From positions 3,038,001 through 3,102,000 of the forward strand of contig OZ246975.1 in NCBI GenBank assembly GCA_965232485.1: a DNA stretch of 64,000 nucleotides, in the 5' to 3' direction. This document shows positions 18,649-29,109 of the stretch, in pieces. This DNA comes from VXPQ01 sp965232485. Its GTDB lineage: Bacteria; Bacteroidota; Rhodothermia; Rhodothermales; VXPQ01. Position 1 is the stretch's first letter, and the number at the start of each line of letters is the position of its first letter. The position numbers were made by a program, and so were the translations under genes. Below the pieces are notes generated by a model. The model did no database searches. It was given only the letters and a program-made list of their open reading frames with translations, and had not been told where the DNA came from.

Positions 18649-18933
18649 ATGTCTCGACAACCACTTTCCGAAGAAGAAATCGCCCAGGCGCTGCAAACGC
18701 TCGACGGGTGGATTTTCGAAGACGACCGGCTCGTCAAGCAGGTTGCGTTTGGCGATTTCAGGGAGGCCATGGCGTTCATTGTCCGGGTGGCGTTCGAAGC
18801 CGAGTCGCTGGATCATCATCCAGACCTGCGCAACGTATACAACCGGGTCACGCTTGCGCTCAACACGCACGATGCGGGCGGCAAGGTGACGGCTTTCGAT
18901 GTGGCGCTGGCAAAGAGGATAGACCGTTTGTGA
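18649..18933 (+). CDS. phhB: Pterin-4a-carbinolamine dehydratase
   Basis: The protein is 94 aa from ATG 18649 (MSRQPLSEEEIAQALQTLDG W). It dehydrates 4a-hydroxytetrahydrobiopterin in pterin recycling. It shows the family signature: W near residue 21, F.DFREAMAFIVRVAFEAESLDHHPDL (catalytic HHPD) and NRVTLALNTHDAGGKVTAFDVALA. Its place within the complex I cluster matches the pcd homologue reported among Rhodothermus marinus nuo genes. Its link to complex I is unexplained. nuoN follows after 58 bp. Confidence 0.92.
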   Translation: MSRQPLSEEEIAQALQTLDGWIFEDDRLVKQVAFGDFREAMAFIVRVAFEAESLDHHPDLRNVYNRVTLALNTHDAGGKVTAFDVALAKRIDRL

Positions 18934-18991
18934 ACCGTGTTCCATGTACATTTTCGAGGCTTCGGCCCGGAAATGTCGCGATTCCAATCCC

Positions 18992-20458
18992 ATGGAAACA
19001 GAACTGATTCGTTTTTACGACGCCCTTCCGGGGGATATGCTGGCGAACTTGCCCTTGATGCTTGTTATGGGGGCGGGGATTTGGCTGGTTGTTCGGGATG
19101 CTTTTGGAAGCAGCCTGCGCGAACTGGCCTGGACCTCCGGGGCGGCGCTTGCCGTCGGGATGCTCCTGGAGGCAATGCACCTGGACAAGGAAGCCGGAAC
19201 GGCTTTTTACGGGATGATTCGTACGGGCGGCTACGCTTCGTTCGTGAATATCGTCATCCTGTCCGGCGGTTTGCTCACCGTGGCGCTTTCGCCCTCGTAC
19301 TGGAAAAGAACAGGCCAGGAATGCGGCGAAATCTATACGTTGATACTGTTTGCCACGGTCGGGATGATGACGCTTGGCGCGGCGAACCATATGGCGGCGG
19401 CGTTCATCGGGCTTGAAACGATGTCCGTCTCGTTGTATGTCATGGCGGGATTGTTGCGGGGCAACGAGGGGAGCGCCGAGAGCGCGCTCAAGTATTTTTT
19501 GCTGGGAGCTTTCGCCACGGGCTTTTTTCTGTACGGGATCGCCTTGCTGTACGGCTCGACCGGGACCATGTATATCCCGGAGATGGTCGCCGGCCTTGAA
19601 GCGAGCGGTCGGGTCATGCTGTTTCGGTGCGGCGTGGCGTTGCTGTTGATCGGATTCTTTTTCAAGGTGGGGGCGGCGCCGTTTCATATGTGGACGCCCG
19701 ACGTATACCAGGGTGCGCCGACCACCATGGCGGGCTACATGTCCACTACTTCGAAGGCGGCGGCGTTCGGCGCGTTGATCCTGATTTTGCGCGATATCGC
19801 ATCCGTGGATGATTGGCGCCCCCTGTTCGCGATCGTTGCGACCGTGACGATGGCGTTGGGCAATCTGCTGGCGGTCGCGCAATCGAATGTGAAGCGCATG
19901 TTGGCCTATTCCTCCATTGCGCACGTAGGGTATATTCTGGTTGGCCTGACCGCGGGCGGAGCTGCTGGCTGGTCCGGCGCGCTGTACTATCTCCTTGTGT
20001 ACGCGCTGATGAATATTGGCGCGTTCGGCGTCATGGCCTTTCTGGAATGGGACGGCAAGGCGGGCCAGGAGCAAACCCTCGATTCGTTGGCGGGCGCGGG
20101 GCTTCGCAAGCCGCTTGTAGGCGTCGCCATGGGATGCTTCATGTTCAGCCTTGCGGGATTTCCGCCGTTCGGCGGTTTTCTGGGCAAATACGCGGTATTC
20201 GCGCCCGCCGTGGCCGCCGGCTATGCCTGGCTGGTCGTAATCGGAGTGCTCGCCAGTGTCGTATCGGCCTTTTATTATCTGCGCGTGCTGTACGTCTTTT
20301 TCATGCGCTCCCCGGAGGATGCGCCGGAATCCGCCCCGCCGGACGCTGCGTTTTCGACGCCGCTTGCGTTGCGGATCGTGCTGGTTGCGTGCATGGCGGC
20401 GTTGCTGGTCCTGGGCATTGCGCCGGGGCTTCTGGACGTGACCCTCGGATTCTTTTAG
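18992..20458 (+). CDS. nuoN: NADH-quinone oxidoreductase subunit N
   Basis: The protein is 488 aa from ATG 18992 (METELIRFYDALPGDMLANL), the ND2-like antiporter-type membrane subunit of complex I. Key stretches are MAAAFIGLETMSVSLYVMAG (Glu), ESALKYFLLGAFATGFFLYG (Lys), FFKVGAAPFHMWTPDVYQGA, TMAGYMSTTSKAAAF and AYSSIAHVGYILVG. A start at 18944 is possible but adds a hydrophilic leader not typical of NuoN. It is the last complex I gene here. Confidence 0.93.
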   Translation: METELIRFYDALPGDMLANLPLMLVMGAGIWLVVRDAFGSSLRELAWTSGAALAVGMLLEAMHLDKEAGTAFYGMIRTGGYASFVNIVILSGGLLTVALSPSYWKRTGQECGEIYTLILFATVGMMTLGAANHMAAAFIGLETMSVSLYVMAGLLRGNEGSAESALKYFLLGAFATGFFLYGIALLYGSTGTMYIPEMVAGLEASGRVMLFRCGVALLLIGFFFKVGAAPFHMWTPDVYQGAPTTMAGYMSTTSKAAAFGALILILRDIASVDDWRPLFAIVATVTMALGNLLAVAQSNVKRMLAYSSIAHVGYILVGLTAGGAAGWSGALYYLLVYALMNIGAFGVMAFLEWDGKAGQEQTLDSLAGAGLRKPLVGVAMGCFMFSLAGFPPFGGFLGKYAVFAPAVAAGYAWLVVIGVLASVVSAFYYLRVLYVFFMRSPEDAPESAPPDAAFSTPLALRIVLVACMAALLVLGIAPGLLDVTLGFF

Positions 20459-20528
20459 CGCCGTTCCATGCCCTGTGGCTTTACGGGGACATGCCCTGCA
20501 TCCCGGAACCCGGAATAACCGCATAGCC

Positions 20529-21095
20529 ATGAAACACCTTGTGGAGACGCTTCTTCCGCACGATCCCGGTCTCGGAATCTATGTCGCGCCCCGGATTCCC
20601 CGGGAGAAACTGCGCAATGCGCTCCGCGATTATGCGGCGGGCGTTTCCGAGTCCGAAGCGCTGGCGTTGTACGACGCCACGCGCATCGGCAATGCAAAGG
20701 ATGGGGCCGTGTTTACGGCGGATCGCCTGGTGTTCCAGAACAACGACTTGTCGCCGGTTCGGGATGTGCGCTATGCGGATATGGTCGGGGTGGAGGAGAA
20801 GCGCAAACTGATGGGCGGGCGGAGCATGACGATTCAGGTAAACAGGGGTCGCGCCACGTTCGATGTGGTTCTGGACTTTTCCGGCAGGCCCGGGGCGTGC
20901 CGGTATGTGGCGGCCTTTTTGCAGGAAGCGATGCTGTGCGCCCTTGAAGAAGGGGAGGACGCAGGCGCTCCTGCGGGCGACGGCGCGACGAATCCAGCCG
21001 AAGTGCGTACGGCGCTCGAAGCGTTGCGGGCGCGCGGCGCATTGTCCGCTTCCGACCTCAACGCCATGTTGCGGGCCATAGGCCTTTCCGCATAG
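20529..21095 (+). CDS. Hypothetical protein with possible PH/GRAM-like domain
   Basis: The protein is 188 aa from ATG 20529 (MKHLVETLLPHDPGLGIYVA). There is no signal peptide or membrane segment. The middle (about 45-130) reads as alternating beta strands and turns (GAVFTADRLVFQNNDLSPVR, VRYADMVGVE, RATFDVVLDFSGRP), the pattern of a bacterial PH/GRAM-like domain. The C-terminus is helical and ends with a short LRARGALSASDLNAMLRAIG segment. It could be a cytosolic regulatory protein. I do not recognise a named family. It follows nuoN by 70 bp in the same direction and may be co-transcribed. Confidence 0.65.
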   Translation: MKHLVETLLPHDPGLGIYVAPRIPREKLRNALRDYAAGVSESEALALYDATRIGNAKDGAVFTADRLVFQNNDLSPVRDVRYADMVGVEEKRKLMGGRSMTIQVNRGRATFDVVLDFSGRPGACRYVAAFLQEAMLCALEEGEDAGAPAGDGATNPAEVRTALEALRARGALSASDLNAMLRAIGLSA

Positions 21096-21136
21096 TCGTC
21101 CCGTAGCGCGTTCGGGAGCCTCGCTGCGGTCAGCGC

Positions 21137-21778
21137 CTATGGAATGCCCAGCAGTTTGTGCGTCTGGAGCGAAAGCCGCCAGACCGGGTGCGTCAGGCAA
21201 TAGGCGATGGCTTGCTGCGTGTAGCGCTCCAGGTCGGGGCCGTCTATCGGTTGCAGGAAAAAGTGCTGGAACGCAAAGCCGACGAACCGCTCTGGCGGCG
21301 CAAGGGCTTGCGGGTACGCCAGTTTCAGTTCGTCGCCCTGCGTCAGCAGCAGTTCGGCGTCCGCTTTCGGACTGACGCAAATCCAGTCTATGCCTTCCGG
21401 GGGCGTTTTTGTGCCGTTCGTTTCGATCGCTATTTCGAAATCTTCCTCATGCAGCGCCGCCACGAGCGTCGAATCCAGTTGCAGAAGGGGTTCGCCGCCT
21501 GTGCAGACCACATAGCGGGCTTGCGCCGCCGTAGGCCAGCAGGCGGCCACGGCTTGCGCCAGGTCGCTCGCTTGGGCGAAACGGCCTCCTCCGGGACCAT
21601 CCGTACCCACGAAATCCGTATCGCAGAATGAACAGGTGGCGGTAGCCCGGTCCGCCTCCCGTCCACTCCATAGATTACACCCGGCAAAGCGCAGGAAAAC
21701 CGCCGGGCGCCCCGTGCGGGCCCCTTCTCCCTGGATGGTATACTGTATTTCCTTGATGCTGTACGACACGTTTCCCAT
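21137..21778 (-). CDS. queE: 7-carboxy-7-deazaguanine synthase (QueE)
   Basis: The protein is 213 aa from ATG 21778 (MGNVSYSIKEIQYTIQGEGA). It is a radical-SAM enzyme that converts carboxy-tetrahydropterin to 7-carboxy-7-deazaguanine in queuosine/7-deazaguanine synthesis. The cluster-binding cysteines C34, C49 and C52 give the CX14CX2C variant known for some QueE proteins rather than CX3CX2C. TGGEPLLQ and the SPKAD motif support the call. It lies 35 bp downstream of the superoxide dismutase gene on the same strand. No other que gene is in the window. The upstream extension to 21928 overlaps sodA and is rejected. Confidence 0.92.
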   Translation of the reverse strand: MGNVSYSIKEIQYTIQGEGARTGRPAVFLRFAGCNLWSGREADRATATCSFCDTDFVGTDGPGGGRFAQASDLAQAVAACWPTAAQARYVVCTGGEPLLQLDSTLVAALHEEDFEIAIETNGTKTPPEGIDWICVSPKADAELLLTQGDELKLAYPQALAPPERFVGFAFQHFFLQPIDGPDLERYTQQAIAYCLTHPVWRLSLQTHKLLGIP

Positions 21779-21813
21779 GCCGCCGCAGGATCGGCGAGGC
21801 GCCCGCGCCTTCG

Positions 21814-22425
21814 TTAGCGTGCGGCGTCGAAGCGGATCGCGACCTGCTCCCAGTCGACCACCTTCCACCAGGCGTTTACATAGCCGCCGCGGTCGTTCTG
21901 ATAGTTCAGATAATAGGCGTGTTCCCATACGTCAAGGCCCAGAATCGGCGTGTGTCCCTGCATGAGCGGACTGTCCTGGTTCGCCGTGGAATAAGCGGCG
22001 AGGGCGCCGTCGTCGCCCACGACCAGCCAGGACCATCCACTTCCGAACCGCCCTGCCGCATTCGCTGCGAAGGTCGCCCGGAAAGCGTCGAGCGAGCCGA
22101 ACGCGGCGTCGATAGCTGCCGCAAGATCTCCGCCGGGTTCGCCGCCGCCGCTCCCCGACATAATGTTCCAGAACAAGGTATGGTTGGCGTGTCCGCCGCC
22201 ATTGTTCCGGACCGCTCCCCGGATGGATTCGGGCGCCTCGTTTATGTTGCGAAGAAGATCTTCCACCGACAGGTTCTGCAATGCTTCATGCCCTTCGAGC
22301 GCAGCATTCAGTTTGTTGACATATCCCTGATGGTGTTTGCCGTGGTGAATCCGCATGGTCCGCTCGTCGATCACGGGTTCCAGCGCCTCGAAGGCGTAGG
22401 GCAAGTCGGGGAGTTGGTGTGCCAT
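21814..22425 (-). CDS. sodA: Superoxide dismutase (Mn/Fe)
   Basis: The protein is 203 aa and converts superoxide to oxygen and peroxide in the cytoplasm. Metal ligands are H27 (RIHHGKHHQGYV), the His in NNGGGHANHTLFW, and Asp and His in DVWEHAYYLNYQNDR. GSGWSWLVV and HTPILGLDVWEHAYY fit the Mn/Fe family. The metal cannot be fixed from sequence alone; the 'sodA' label is conventional. No signal peptide is present. It probably heads a two-gene unit with queE. Confidence 0.94.
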   Translation of the reverse strand: MAHQLPDLPYAFEALEPVIDERTMRIHHGKHHQGYVNKLNAALEGHEALQNLSVEDLLRNINEAPESIRGAVRNNGGGHANHTLFWNIMSGSGGGEPGGDLAAAIDAAFGSLDAFRATFAANAAGRFGSGWSWLVVGDDGALAAYSTANQDSPLMQGHTPILGLDVWEHAYYLNYQNDRGGYVNAWWKVVDWEQVAIRFDAAR

Positions 22426-22525
22426 GACGTCGTTATTTCGTTGTGCGTGAAAAAGATGAAGAAGGCATTTTGCGCCGGGAATGCTTTTTGCCGCCCTGCC
22501 TGCATCGTACGCGATCTGGCCGCAA

Positions 22526-22614
22526 GATGTTTTCCGCTGATTGCAACGATGGAGCCATGACGTCCCGCGCGCGAAAGCGACGCGCTGAGCGAAGTGGTTT
22601 TGATCAGCGCATTC

Positions 22615-22615
<1 letters not shown>
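22526..22615 (-). repeat. MITE-like element, left part (reverse orientation)
   Basis: On the minus strand this reads as a degenerate left end (ggaatgcgctgatcaaaacc), then 'acttcgctcagcgcgtcgc', 'catcgttgcaatcag' and 'cggaaaaca', matching the family core. It abuts the stop codon of glgB and lies in the glgB/sodA intergenic region (22426-22614). Confidence 0.65.
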
Positions 22616-24504
<1,889 letters not shown>

Positions 24505-24507
24505 GCG

Positions 24508-26475
24508 TTATGGGGACTTCGGGGACAGATGCGCTTGTTCGGCGCGAAAAATTCGCACCGGCGTTTCTTGCGGGTCGAGCCGGATATAATGCGTGTTTCC
24601 TTTCCAGGATACGCATTCTTCGGCAAGCAAATCATGCATGGTCCAGCGTTCGTTTTCCGGCAGGCCGAGGTCGCCGGGGGGCAGGGAAAGCCACCCCCGT
24701 CGTTCGCGATGCGGGTCGAGGTTGACGAGCAGGACGATCCGGTTTTCGCCGAATCGTTTCGAATACGCGAGCAACTCGGGGTTGTCCGTATCGTGAAACC
24801 GCAGGTTCCGCATATGCTGAAGGGCCGGATTTTCCCGGCGGATGCGGTTCAGCCGTTGCATGAACGGTTGCAGCGAATCGGGGTCGCTCCAGTTCCAGGT
24901 CCGAATCTCGTATTTTTCGTTGTTCGCATATTCTTCCCGATCCGGATGCTGGACATTGTCCACATGCTCGAACGGAGGGCCGTACACGCCGTACGCCGAA
25001 GACAGCGTGGCGGCCAGCGTGAGTCGAACGATATGCGCGGGCCGTCCGCCCCGCGCCAGATATTCGTGCAGGATGTCCGGCGTATTCGGCCAGAAATTGG
25101 GACGGAAGAATTCCCCGACTTCCGATTCGTACAATTCCCGGCAATACCCGGTCAGTTCCTCTTTCGCATTGCGCCAGGCGAAGTACGTATACGAATTATT
25201 GAAGCCCAGTTTGGCCAGTTCGTACATGATTTTGGGCCGCGTAAACGCTTCGGACAGGAAAATCAGGTCCGGATGTCGCTTGCGCAACGCGCCGAGGCAC
25301 CATGCCCAGAAGGCAAAAGGTTTCGTATGGGGATTGTCCACGCGAAATACCCGCACGCCCCGGTCGACCCAGAACTCGAACACGCTTTTCAGCTCGTTCC
25401 ACAGACCTTCCCGGTCTTCCGACAGGAAGTTGATGGGGTACACGTCCTGGTATTTCTTGGGCGGATTTTCCGCATACCGGATGGAGCCGTCGGGCCGATG
25501 CAGAAACCAATCGGGATGTTCGCGGACCCAAGGATGGTCCGGGGACGCCTGGAACGCAATGTCGATAGCCACGCGCAGGTCGCATTGCCGTGCTTTGGCT
25601 ACGAACCGGTCGAAGGCGTCCAGCCCGCCCAGATCGGGATGCACGGCCTTGTGCCCTCCGGCCTCGGCGCCGATGGCCCAGGGGCTGCCCGGGTCGTCCG
25701 GCTGCGCATTCGGGGCATTGTCCTTGCCTTTGCGATGCGTATGTCCGATCGGGTGCACGGGAGGCAAGTATACGACGTCGAACCCGAGGTCCCGGATGCG
25801 CGGCAGCAGTTTCGCCGCATCGTCGAGCGTGGCGTGGGGGAGGCGCTTGCCGCAGGGCGCGGAGCGGGGAAAGAATTCGTACCATGCGGCGAAACGCGCC
25901 AGCACGGGATCTACCTGCACGGCGTACGTTTCGCCCTCGATCATGCCCGGACGGGGATCGTGGGCCCGCGCGAGTGCAACGACCTCTTCTTCCAGCCCGA
26001 CTTCGGCGTTTCCCGCTTCCATGGCTTCGGCGTAGCGCAGCAGCGCTTTCCGAGCCTTGCCTTTGGCTATCTGCGCGGATCGTTTCAGAAATCCTGCGCC
26101 TGCGAGAAGTTCGCTTGCGACCTCCGGGTCTTCGCTCTCCACCCGCCGCGCAAACTGATCCCGCCATGTCGCAAAGGGATCGGCCCAGGCCCGCACCCGG
26201 AAAAACCACGTTCCCAGCCGGTCCAGCGCCCACGAGGCCAGGTATTCGTCGTTGTGGCGCAGCGCCATGGGGTGGGCCGTTTCCTCTTCGTCGTCCTCGT
26301 GGCGCACGAGGAGTTCCGCCGCGATGCGCTCATGGCCTTCGGCGATCAAGTCCGCCTGCACCGTCATGTCGTCCCCGAGAAACCTGCGTACGGGCCAGCG
26401 GCCTCCGTCCGTTTGCGGCGAAAGTCCGGCAAGCGCCGGGCGGGAAGCGTCTTCGGGCAGCTTCAGATCATCCAT
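24508..26475 (-). CDS. glgE: Alpha-1,4-glucan:maltose-1-phosphate maltosyltransferase (GlgE)
   Basis: The protein is 655 aa from ATG 26475 (MDDLKLPEDASRPALAGLSP). It extends alpha-glucan using maltose-1-phosphate. The N-terminal beta/helical domain (about 30-190) is followed by the GH13_3 barrel. Visible motifs are FDVVYLPPVHPIGHTHRKG, VAIDIAFQASPDHPWV, YAENPPKKYQDVYPINF, VRVFRVDNPHTKPFAFWAW (nucleophile Asp) and LIFLSEAFTRPKIMYELAK. The PPKKYQD and VDNPHTK loops are characteristic of GlgE. It is paired with glgB, as usual in the GlgE pathway. TreS and Pep2/maltokinase, which make the donor, are not in the window. Confidence 0.94.
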   Translation of the reverse strand: MDDLKLPEDASRPALAGLSPQTDGGRWPVRRFLGDDMTVQADLIAEGHERIAAELLVRHEDDEEETAHPMALRHNDEYLASWALDRLGTWFFRVRAWADPFATWRDQFARRVESEDPEVASELLAGAGFLKRSAQIAKGKARKALLRYAEAMEAGNAEVGLEEEVVALARAHDPRPGMIEGETYAVQVDPVLARFAAWYEFFPRSAPCGKRLPHATLDDAAKLLPRIRDLGFDVVYLPPVHPIGHTHRKGKDNAPNAQPDDPGSPWAIGAEAGGHKAVHPDLGGLDAFDRFVAKARQCDLRVAIDIAFQASPDHPWVREHPDWFLHRPDGSIRYAENPPKKYQDVYPINFLSEDREGLWNELKSVFEFWVDRGVRVFRVDNPHTKPFAFWAWCLGALRKRHPDLIFLSEAFTRPKIMYELAKLGFNNSYTYFAWRNAKEELTGYCRELYESEVGEFFRPNFWPNTPDILHEYLARGGRPAHIVRLTLAATLSSAYGVYGPPFEHVDNVQHPDREEYANNEKYEIRTWNWSDPDSLQPFMQRLNRIRRENPALQHMRNLRFHDTDNPELLAYSKRFGENRIVLLVNLDPHRERRGWLSLPPGDLGLPENERWTMHDLLAEECVSWKGNTHYIRLDPQETPVRIFRAEQAHLSPKSP

Positions 26476-26585
26476 GTACGATGCGCGTCGGGAAGGTGAG
26501 GGGCGGCCTGTTCGCAAGGGCGATGGAACGGGCGGCGGTTTTCGGGGTTTCGGAACGCCTTGCGGACATTTTGTTATTCTACGTC

Positions 26586-28832
26586 ATGCCTGAAGGTACA
26601 TCGAAATCAGCGGGATCGCATCCTGAAAGCCCGGAAAAACTGAAAAAGCCGGACAACCCGGCCCGGATATGGCCCGGTTCGCCGAATCCGCCCGGCGCGC
26701 GCTGGGACGGCGAAGGCGTCCATTTCTCGGTGTTCAGTCGTCATGCGGAGCACATGGAACTCGTGTTGTTCGAGGATAACGAAGCGGTCCTTCCTTCGCA
26801 AACGCTTGCCCTTCCCGAACGCACGGGGCCCCTGTGGCACGGTTATGTGCCCGGCCTGACTCCGGGGACGCGTTACGGCTACCGCGCGCATGGGCCGTAC
26901 GATCCCGAACAGGGCCACCGGTTCAATCCGAACAAGGTGCTTTTCGATCCCTGCGCCAAGGCGGTGGGCAGGCCGCTCGTCTGGCATGACAGTCTGTTCG
27001 GTTATGTTCCCGGAACGCCGGAAGAGGACCTTCTTTTCAGCGACCTCGACAGCGCTCCGTACGCGCCGCTCGGAGCGGTCGTGGACGAGCGGTTCGACTG
27101 GGGGGACGATTGTCCGCCGGACATTCCCTGGGAAGACACCATTATCTACGAAACGCACGTGAAGGGGATCAGCAAGCAGCATCCGGACGTGCCCCCGGCG
27201 TTGCGGGGCACCTATGCGGGCCTGGCGTCGGAGCCTGTGCTGGACCACCTGCGGAGCCTGGGCGTCACGGCCATCGAGTTACTGCCCGTCCATGCCCATG
27301 TGCGCGACCGTCGCCTGTTCGAGGCTGGGTTGCATCAATACTGGGGCTACAATACGCTGGGCTGGTTCGCGCCGGAACCGGGGTACGCCGCGTCGGGCTT
27401 GACCGGGGCCGTACAGGAGTTCAAGGAGATGGTGCGGAGGCTGCACGCGGCGGGCTTCGAGGTGATTCTGGATGTGGTGTACAACCATTCCGGGGAAGGA
27501 AACCGGCTGGGTCCCACGCTTTCCCTGCGGGGCCTGGACAATTTTTCGTATTACAAGAAAAACCCCGGCCAGCTCCGCTACCTGTCGGATTATACGGGCA
27601 CGGGCAATACGCTGGACGCTGGATGCCCGCAAGTGCTGCGCCTCGTGATGGACAGCTTGCGGTACTGGGCGCGCGACATGCATGTGGACGGGTTTCGGTT
27701 TGACCTGGCGACGACCCTGGCGCGGCAGCATTACGACGTGGACATGGAGTCTACGTTCTTTACGCTGGTCGAACAGGACCCCGTGCTTAGTCGCGCGAAG
27801 CTGATCGCGGAGCCGTGGGACGTGGGGCCGGGCGGGTACCGCGTCGGCGGATTTCCGTGGCTCTGGTCGGAATGGAACGGGCGTTTTCGGGACGTCGTAC
27901 GCCGGTTCTGGCGGGGCGACGCGGGGATGCAGGGCGTCTTTGCGACCCGGTACGCAGGGTCGAACGATCTGTACCGGGCGCCGCATCGCCGCGTGTCCGC
28001 CTCCGTCAATTTCGTGACGTCCCACGACGGGTTCACGCTGGAGGACCTGGTCAGTTACGAACGCAAGCGCAACCATGCGAACGGAGAAAACAACCGGGAC
28101 GGGCACGAACCCAATTACAGCGCCAACGGCGGCGAGGAAGGCCCCACGGACCGTCCCGACGTGCTCGCCGCGCGCGAGCGGCGCAAGCGCAGCCTGATGG
28201 CGACCCTGCTGCTTGCCCAGGGCGTTCCGATGCTGCTGGGCGGCGATGAATTGTCGAATACGCAGGAAGGCAACAACAATCCGTATTGCCAGGACAACGA
28301 ATTGACCTGGTACGATTGGGACCTCGACGACCGGAAGCGGGCCTTTCTGGCGTTCACGAAGAAGATGGCGGCGCTTCGGAAGGCGCATCCAAGTTTCCGG
28401 CGACGTTTCTTCTTGCGGGGCGAAATGGGCGAAGAGGGCGCGCGCGACGTGTTCTGGTGGCATCCGGACGGGCGCGAAATGGACCATGGAGACTGGGCGA
28501 ATCATGGATTGCGGGCGTTCGGCGTACTGCTTTGCGGAGGCGGTCTGCACGGCCTGGACGCAGCGGGGCGCAAGCGCGAAGACGATACCATGCTGGTCCT
28601 GTTCAATGCCGGGGAACGCGATGCGACTTTTATGCTTCCCGCGCCGGAAACGCTGTTTTGCGCCGGAACGGACTCGCCGCAAGACCCGTGGGAGTTCGTG
28701 TCCGGCATGGATATGCCTGCGGCTTCCGGGGATGTCGGCTTTCGGGAGGGGGACCGGATTGAGAACGGACGGATGCTTGTGGAAGCGTTTTCCACGGTGG
28801 CGCTGCGGTCGCCTCGGCGAGGGGCTTTGTGA
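26586..28832 (+). CDS. glgX: Glycogen debranching enzyme (isoamylase type)
   Basis: The protein is 748 aa from ATG 26586 (MPEGTSKSAGSHPESPEKLK). It hydrolyses alpha-1,6 branches of glycogen. The N-terminal CBM48 (about 28-130: PPGARWDGEGVHFSVFSRHA) precedes the GH13_11 barrel: IELLPVHAHV, GFEVILDVVYNHSGEGN, VDGFRFDLATTLAR (nucleophile), KLIAEPWDVGPGGYRVGGFP (Glu) and VNFVTSHDGFTLEDLV. The NANGENNRDG-like loop is typical of GlgX/TreX. It is divergent from glgE with 110 bp between starts, a likely shared regulatory region. Confidence 0.93.
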   Translation: MPEGTSKSAGSHPESPEKLKKPDNPARIWPGSPNPPGARWDGEGVHFSVFSRHAEHMELVLFEDNEAVLPSQTLALPERTGPLWHGYVPGLTPGTRYGYRAHGPYDPEQGHRFNPNKVLFDPCAKAVGRPLVWHDSLFGYVPGTPEEDLLFSDLDSAPYAPLGAVVDERFDWGDDCPPDIPWEDTIIYETHVKGISKQHPDVPPALRGTYAGLASEPVLDHLRSLGVTAIELLPVHAHVRDRRLFEAGLHQYWGYNTLGWFAPEPGYAASGLTGAVQEFKEMVRRLHAAGFEVILDVVYNHSGEGNRLGPTLSLRGLDNFSYYKKNPGQLRYLSDYTGTGNTLDAGCPQVLRLVMDSLRYWARDMHVDGFRFDLATTLARQHYDVDMESTFFTLVEQDPVLSRAKLIAEPWDVGPGGYRVGGFPWLWSEWNGRFRDVVRRFWRGDAGMQGVFATRYAGSNDLYRAPHRRVSASVNFVTSHDGFTLEDLVSYERKRNHANGENNRDGHEPNYSANGGEEGPTDRPDVLAARERRKRSLMATLLLAQGVPMLLGGDELSNTQEGNNNPYCQDNELTWYDWDLDDRKRAFLAFTKKMAALRKAHPSFRRRFFLRGEMGEEGARDVFWWHPDGREMDHGDWANHGLRAFGVLLCGGGLHGLDAAGRKREDDTMLVLFNAGERDATFMLPAPETLFCAGTDSPQDPWEFVSGMDMPAASGDVGFREGDRIENGRMLVEAFSTVALRSPRRGAL

Positions 28833-28910
28833 AAATATAGCGCAAAGTAAGGAATTGACTCTGCGTCTGCTGAATTGCTTCTTAAGTTTAAGAATCATAA
28901 ATTAGGTATG

Positions 28911-28960
28911 CGAAGCTCAGAGGTTGTGCGAGGGATGCGCTTGCAAGGAATGACGAAGCC
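28911..28960 (-). repeat. MITE-like element, right-end fragment (reverse orientation)
   Basis: The sequence 'cgaagctcagaggttgtgcg', 'agggatgcgcttgcaaggaa' and 'tgacgaag' is the reverse complement of the right part of the 13010 element. The outer terminal repeat is decayed. It lies in the 277-bp gap between glgX and the next gene, where I see no other feature. Confidence 0.6.
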
Positions 28961-29109
28961 GACGCATCCGCAAGGCGTTCGACGATTCCGGCGACGGTCT
29001 GTTTGGCGGCCCGTTCGAAGCAGGCGAAACGCTCGGGGCGCGACAGAAAACCTCAATCTCAAGATGCGTCGTCAAGCCCGTCGACTTTCCCTTATAACCC
29101 TCCCCGACT

